64,000 nucleotides of DNA from Roseicyclus salinarum (lineage in GTDB: Bacteria > Pseudomonadota > Alphaproteobacteria > Rhodobacterales > Rhodobacteraceae), in contig NZ_JARRSA010000008.1 of NCBI RefSeq assembly GCF_029624655.1, positions 109,449 through 173,448 of the forward strand. Reading direction: 5' to 3'. A program made the position numbers and the translations under genes. Of the stretch, positions 59,501 to 64,000 are shown piece after piece. Each line of letters opens with the position of its first letter. Position 1 is the first letter of the stretch. The notes beneath the pieces were generated by a model. It searched no databases and was not told where the DNA came from. It worked only from the letters and a program-made list of their open reading frames with translations.

Positions 59501-59560
59501 CGGAGGGGGGCTGTCTGCCCCCCGGCGCCTGCGGCGCCTCCCCCCGAGAGTTTTCCTGCA
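59501..59560. repeat. REP-like intergenic element with tandem GC hairpins
   Basis: GGGGGGC-TGTCT-GCCCCCC (59505-59523) is followed by GGCGCC-TGC-GGCGCC (59524-59538), a C-run and AGTTTTCC. Such G-run/C-run elements ending in a short AT-rich stretch recur between genes in this bacterial family, to my recollection. It may also terminate the dehydrogenase transcript. Only one copy was noticed here. Confidence 0.5.
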
Positions 59561-59578
59561 AGGATGAAGCCGGGGCCG

Positions 59579-60166
59579 TCAGGCGGGCCGGTCGCCCGTC
59601 GCCTCGCGGAAGTGGCGCCGGCACAGCGAGACGTAGCGGTCGTTGCCGCCGACCTCGATCTGCGCGCCCTCGGTCACGGCCTCGCCGTTGGCGTCCACGC
59701 GGATCACCATCGTGGCCTTGCTGCCGCAATGGCAGATCGTGCGCACCTCGCGCATCTCGTCGGCGAGCGCGAGAAGCGCCGCGGAGCCGGGAAAGAGCTC
59801 GCCCCGGAAATCGACCCGCAGCCCGTAGCACATCACCGGCACTCCGAGGTCGTCGACGGCGCGCGCGAGCTGCCACACCTGCTCGCGCGTCATCCACTGC
59901 GCCTCGTCGACGAGCACGCAGGCGCAGGGGCCGGCCGCAAGGCGTGCCTCGATCTTCGCGAAGAGGTCGCAGGCCTGCGTATAGGTGTCTGCTTCGGCGG
60001 CGATGCCGATCCGGCTCGCGATCCGGGCCGTTCCCGCGCGATCGTCGAAATTCGCGGTCAGCAGGTAGGTCTGCATCCCGCGCTCGATGTAGTTGTAGGA
60101 CGCCTGCAGAAGCAGGGTCGATTTCCCCGCGTTCATCGTGGAGTAGTGGAAGTGGAGCTTGGCCAT
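59579..60166 (-). CDS. tdk: Thymidine kinase
   Basis: 195-aa type II thymidine kinase of the salvage pathway. P-loop YSTMNAGKSTLLL (residues about 8-20), LVDEAQWM with the catalytic Glu, and the lasso CYGLRVDFRGELFPGS. The zinc-site cysteines are in ICHCGSKA and the C-terminal LCRRHF. The ATG is preceded by a weak SD. Divergent from the hypothetical gene at 60236. Confidence 0.95.
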   Translation of the reverse strand: MAKLHFHYSTMNAGKSTLLLQASYNYIERGMQTYLLTANFDDRAGTARIASRIGIAAEADTYTQACDLFAKIEARLAAGPCACVLVDEAQWMTREQVWQLARAVDDLGVPVMCYGLRVDFRGELFPGSAALLALADEMREVRTICHCGSKATMVIRVDANGEAVTEGAQIEVGGNDRYVSLCRRHFREATGDRPA

Positions 60167-60235
60167 GGCCGGCTTGTGCAAAAAAGGCGCGGCGGGGGCA
60201 AGGGCGCCTGCGAGCCGCGGGGACGGGGACAGGAC

Positions 60236-60700
60236 ATGACGGATGCGGCGGGGCTCTATCTCAAGCGGCACACCGAGCGGCTGATCAAGGACGTGGGCTA
60301 TGCGGCCGCCTGCACGCTGACGGGGCGGTCCAAGGCGACGCTGGGGCGCTACTTCTCGGAGGACGAGGGTCATGCCGACCGGTTCATCCCGGTCGACGCG
60401 GTCGCCGCGCTGGAGGCGGCCTCGTCCTTCCCGCACGTCACCGCGGCGCTTGCGGAGCTGAACGGGGGACAGGTGGCCTACGGGGAGGGGCGGCGCAATG
60501 CCGGGCGCGGGGAGGGCGGCGTCACCGCGGGCGTCATCGCCCTGAGCCAGCGCTTCGCGATCCTGATGGCGGAGTACCACCGCGCGCTCGAGGACGGCGT
60601 GATTTCGGTGAACGAGACGCGGCGGCTGCTGGCGGAGGTGCTGGAGCTGCAGAGGGTTCTGGTCGAGATGAAGCTGAAGCTGGAGGCCGAGGGCGGCTGA
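60236..60700 (+). CDS. Hypothetical HTH-like protein
   Basis: 154 aa, not firmly recognised. Residues about 5-45 (LKRHTERLIKDVGYAAACTLTG, SKATLGRYFSEDE) read like a helix-turn-helix, with SKATLGRYF as recognition helix. This recalls phage CII-type regulators found as single genes in related genomes. The C-terminal half is helical (LSQRFAILMAEYHRALEDG, LEVLELQRVLVEMKLKLE). No other phage gene is present. ATG follows ACGGGGACAGGAC. Convergent with the FabH-like gene. Confidence 0.65.
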   Translation: MTDAAGLYLKRHTERLIKDVGYAAACTLTGRSKATLGRYFSEDEGHADRFIPVDAVAALEAASSFPHVTAALAELNGGQVAYGEGRRNAGRGEGGVTAGVIALSQRFAILMAEYHRALEDGVISVNETRRLLAEVLELQRVLVEMKLKLEAEGG

Positions 60701-60719
60701 TGCCGGGCGTGGGGCGGCC

Positions 60720-61844
<1,125 letters not shown>

Positions 61845-61991
61845 GTCTCTCTCCGGAATGTGCGTCGCAGATGCGCGCGAAAGCTGCGGGGCGTCAAGCC
61901 TCGTGGCGCGCCCCGCTGCCGTGCGGCTTGCTTGACACCCGGGCGAAACTGGCCACTTTGCGCGACAATCGAGCATCAAGGAGCCATCCGC

Positions 61992-63278
61992 ATGGCCGCC
62001 TCTCCGCCTCCCTTCGCCGGGTTCGAATTCCTGATCGCCTGGCGCTACCTGCGCGCGCGCCGCGCCGAGGGAGGCGTGAGCGTGATGACATGGATCAGCT
62101 TCCTTGGGATCGCGCTTGCCGTCGCGGCGCTGATCGCGACGCTCGCCGTGCGCTCGGGGTTCCGCTACGAGTTCGTGGGCACGATCCTCGGCGCGAACGC
62201 ACATGTCAGCGTCTACGACCAGGTCGAGACGACCGCGACGGGGCAGATCGACCGGACGCTGGAAAACTACGCCGAGGTGGCGGACGCGGTGGCGGGCGTG
62301 CCCGGCGTCGTCCATGCCGCGGCGGTGGTGCGCGGCCAGGTGATGGCGACCCACCAGGGCCGGAACGCCGGCGTCGAGGTCATCGGCATCGCGCCCGAGG
62401 ACCTCGCCGAGGTGCCTCTGGTCGCGGAGCCGGAGTTGGCGCGCGGCGATCTTTCGCGCTTCTCGGAAGGCATCGCAATCGGCTCGGGCGTCGCGCGCGA
62501 GCTGGGCGTGGGCGTGGGCGACACGGTGCGCCTGATCTCGCCCGACGGGGCGCGCACGCCCTTCGGCACCAGCCCGCGCGTCTCGGCCTACGAGGTCGTC
62601 TACATCTTCCAGGTCGGGCGCTGGGACATCGACCGGGTGCGGGTCTACATGCCCTTTGCCGAGGCGCAGACCTACTTCAACCGCGACGGGGTGGCCGACG
62701 AGATCGAGGTGCTGCTGGCGGATCCCGAAGAGGTGCAGGAGATGATCGTGCCGATCCTTCGGGCCGCGGGCGCGGGCGTCTCGCTCTGGACCTGGCAGGA
62801 CAGTTCGGGCGCGTTCCTCCAGGCCCTCCAGATGGAGGACAACATCATGTTCATCATCCTGTCGATCCTGGTCCTGATCGCGACGATGAACATCGTCTCC
62901 GGCTTGATCATGCTGGTGAAGAACAAGTCGCGCGACATCGGCATCCTGCGCACGATGGGTCTGTCGGAGGGGTCGGTCCTGCGCGTCTTCTTCATCTGCG
63001 GATCGGCCATCGGGGTTGCGGGCACCGTCGTGGGCGTGGCGCTGGGATGCGCCTTCGCGATCTGGATCGACCCGATCTTCGCCTTCGTGAACTGGGTCGC
63101 GGGCGGCGGCGTCTGGGACCCTTCGGTGCGCTTCCTGTCGAGCCTGCCCGCGCGGCTGGAATGGGGGGACGTCCTGTCGGCGATGGCGCTGTCGCTGGGA
63201 CTGTCGTTCCTGGTGACGGTGTTTCCCGCGCGCCGGGCCGCGCGGATGAACCCGGTCGAGGCGCTGCGCTATGAATGA
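61992..63278 (+). CDS. lolC: Lipoprotein-releasing ABC transporter permease LolC/E
   Basis: 428-aa inner-membrane permease with four helices and a large periplasmic domain (about residues 50-275). FEFLIAWRYLRARR and SVMTWISFLGIALAVAALI open the protein. NIVSGLIMLVKNKSRDIGILRTMG and the C-terminal FPARRAARMNPVEALRYE are LolC/E hallmarks. A single permease gene precedes lolD, so the transporter may be a LolC homodimer. SD AAGGAG, 8 bases before the ATG. It overlaps lolD by 8 bases. The complex extracts outer-membrane lipoproteins made by Lgt. Confidence 0.93.
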   Translation: MAASPPPFAGFEFLIAWRYLRARRAEGGVSVMTWISFLGIALAVAALIATLAVRSGFRYEFVGTILGANAHVSVYDQVETTATGQIDRTLENYAEVADAVAGVPGVVHAAAVVRGQVMATHQGRNAGVEVIGIAPEDLAEVPLVAEPELARGDLSRFSEGIAIGSGVARELGVGVGDTVRLISPDGARTPFGTSPRVSAYEVVYIFQVGRWDIDRVRVYMPFAEAQTYFNRDGVADEIEVLLADPEEVQEMIVPILRAAGAGVSLWTWQDSSGAFLQALQMEDNIMFIILSILVLIATMNIVSGLIMLVKNKSRDIGILRTMGLSEGSVLRVFFICGSAIGVAGTVVGVALGCAFAIWIDPIFAFVNWVAGGGVWDPSVRFLSSLPARLEWGDVLSAMALSLGLSFLVTVFPARRAARMNPVEALRYE

Positions 63279-63951
63279 GGCACCTGCGCTGAGGCTCGGC
63301 GGGATCGAGAAGGTCTACAACCGCGGCCGCCCCAACGAGGTCCGCGTGCTGCGCGGCGCCTCGGCGGAGATTGCGGAGGGCGAGGTCGTGGGCCTCGTGG
63401 CGCCCTCCGGGGCGGGGAAGTCCACGCTTCTGCACATCGCGGGCCTGCTCGACACCGCCGATGCGGGAACGGTCGAGATCGCCGGGCGGGACGTCGGACA
63501 TGCCTCGGACCGGGCGAGGACGGCGGCGCGGCGCGGTCTGGTCGGCTTCGTCTACCAGTTCCACCATCTTCTGCCCGAGTTCACCGCGGCCGAGAACGTG
63601 ATCCTGCCGCAGCTGGCGCACGGCGCGCCGCGGCGCGAGGCGGCGGAGCGGGCGGCCATGCTTCTGGACCGCGTCGGCCTGACCGGCCGCGCGCAGCACC
63701 GGCCGGGCGCCCTGTCGGGGGGCGAACAGCAGCGTGTGGCCTTCTGCCGGGCGCTTGCGAACGGGCCGCGGGTGCTGCTTGCGGACGAGCCGACCGGCAA
63801 CCTCGACCCCGAGACGTCGGACCGCGTCTTCGAGGTGCTCATGTCGCTGGTGCGCGAGACGGGGATGGCCGCGCTGATCGCGACGCACAACCCCTCGCTC
63901 GCGGCGCGGATGGACCGGGTGCTGAGGCTCGACCAGGGGGTGCTTGCCTGA
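63271..63951 (+). CDS. lolD: Lipoprotein-releasing ABC transporter ATPase LolD
   Basis: 226-aa ATPase. Walker A is APSGAGKST (first Gly replaced by Ala, the rest intact; about residues 44-52). The LolD-specific FVYQFHHLLPEFTAAEN holds the Q-loop. The ABC signature is LSGGEQQR, Walker B VLLADEPT, and H-loop IATHNPSL. Works with the overlapping lolC product. The 49 bases after its stop to the window end hold no feature I can see. Confidence 0.95.
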   Translation: MNEAPALRLGGIEKVYNRGRPNEVRVLRGASAEIAEGEVVGLVAPSGAGKSTLLHIAGLLDTADAGTVEIAGRDVGHASDRARTAARRGLVGFVYQFHHLLPEFTAAENVILPQLAHGAPRREAAERAAMLLDRVGLTGRAQHRPGALSGGEQQRVAFCRALANGPRVLLADEPTGNLDPETSDRVFEVLMSLVRETGMAALIATHNPSLAARMDRVLRLDQGVLA

Positions 63952-64000
63952 CGCCGGACACGGGGCGGAGGCGGCGAGAGGCGCGGCCGCGGCCGCGCGC

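Overview
The window is a high-GC, gene-dense chromosome segment that reads as an alphaproteobacterium of the Rhodobacteraceae/Paracoccaceae type. Pointers are the F1-only atpHAGDC operon, the Hsp20-DUF1150 pair, DUF2125, extensin-like and YcgN proteins, a thioredoxin reductase divergent from an Lrp/AsnC regulator, fused Sat-CysC, and frequent GTG starts with ATGA-type stop/start overlaps. I see no integrase, transposase, CRISPR array, rRNA or tRNA. Almost everything looks like core chromosome.

Layout. 1-6.9 kb: 3' end of priA, hisC-tyrA-extensin operon, DUF2125, chaC. 7.0-10.4 kb: a MotA/ExbB-like plus MotB/OmpA-like pair with a very long coiled coil. 10.4-10.9 kb: a 575-base gene-free stretch ending in a bidirectional terminator. 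10.9-16 kb: clpA, gloB, a methyltransferase and an acidic orphan protein. 16.4-21.4 kb: atpHAGDC. 21.5-25.3 kb: MFS efflux, prs, an HCCA-isomerase-like protein and an alpha/beta hydrolase. 25.3-28.2 kb (minus): a PhaJ-like hydratase, ribF, ycgN and threonine aldolase. 28.4-30.7 kb: ArsR regulator, HAD phosphatase, family II pyrophosphatase. 31-33.1 kb: groESL behind a CIRCE operator. 33.2-39.4 kb: dehydrogenases, a beta-helix-like membrane protein, orphan phnM, an EamA transporter, NUDIX, an exported lipase-like hydrolase. 39.5-42.2 kb: purEK, a YdcH protein, hsp20-DUF1150. 42.3-52.3 kb: nadE, an exported MORN protein, a winged-helix-Sat-CysC fusion, trxB/lrp and a TPR-sulfotransferase. 52.3-64 kb: pgeF-midA-lgt, ubiK, DUF2726, YbjN, proC-csaA-2-hydroxyacid dehydrogenase, tdk, a FabH-like synthase and lolCD.

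The most noteworthy signals are these. (1) At 45962-48061 the PAPS-synthesising enzyme carries an N-terminal winged-helix domain resembling the MarR-type EPS-associated regulators, and two near-identical 20-bp palindromes sit at and just upstream of its start. This suggests a sulfate-activation enzyme that represses its own gene; a PAPS-dependent TPR-sulfotransferase lies 2 kb further on. (2) hsp20 has an RpoH-type promoter and a 5' leader hairpin with the ROSE thermometer signature enclosing its ribosome binding site. (3) A PhaJ-like hydratase has a CTGC-N3-GCAG box matching the PhaR recognition pattern. (4) An ion-driven stator-like pair carries about 500 residues of coiled coil. (5) A MORN protein is made of 18 repeats of exactly 23 residues.

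Start codons were chosen by family length and Shine-Dalgarno spacing. All functions are inferred from sequence reading without database searches.
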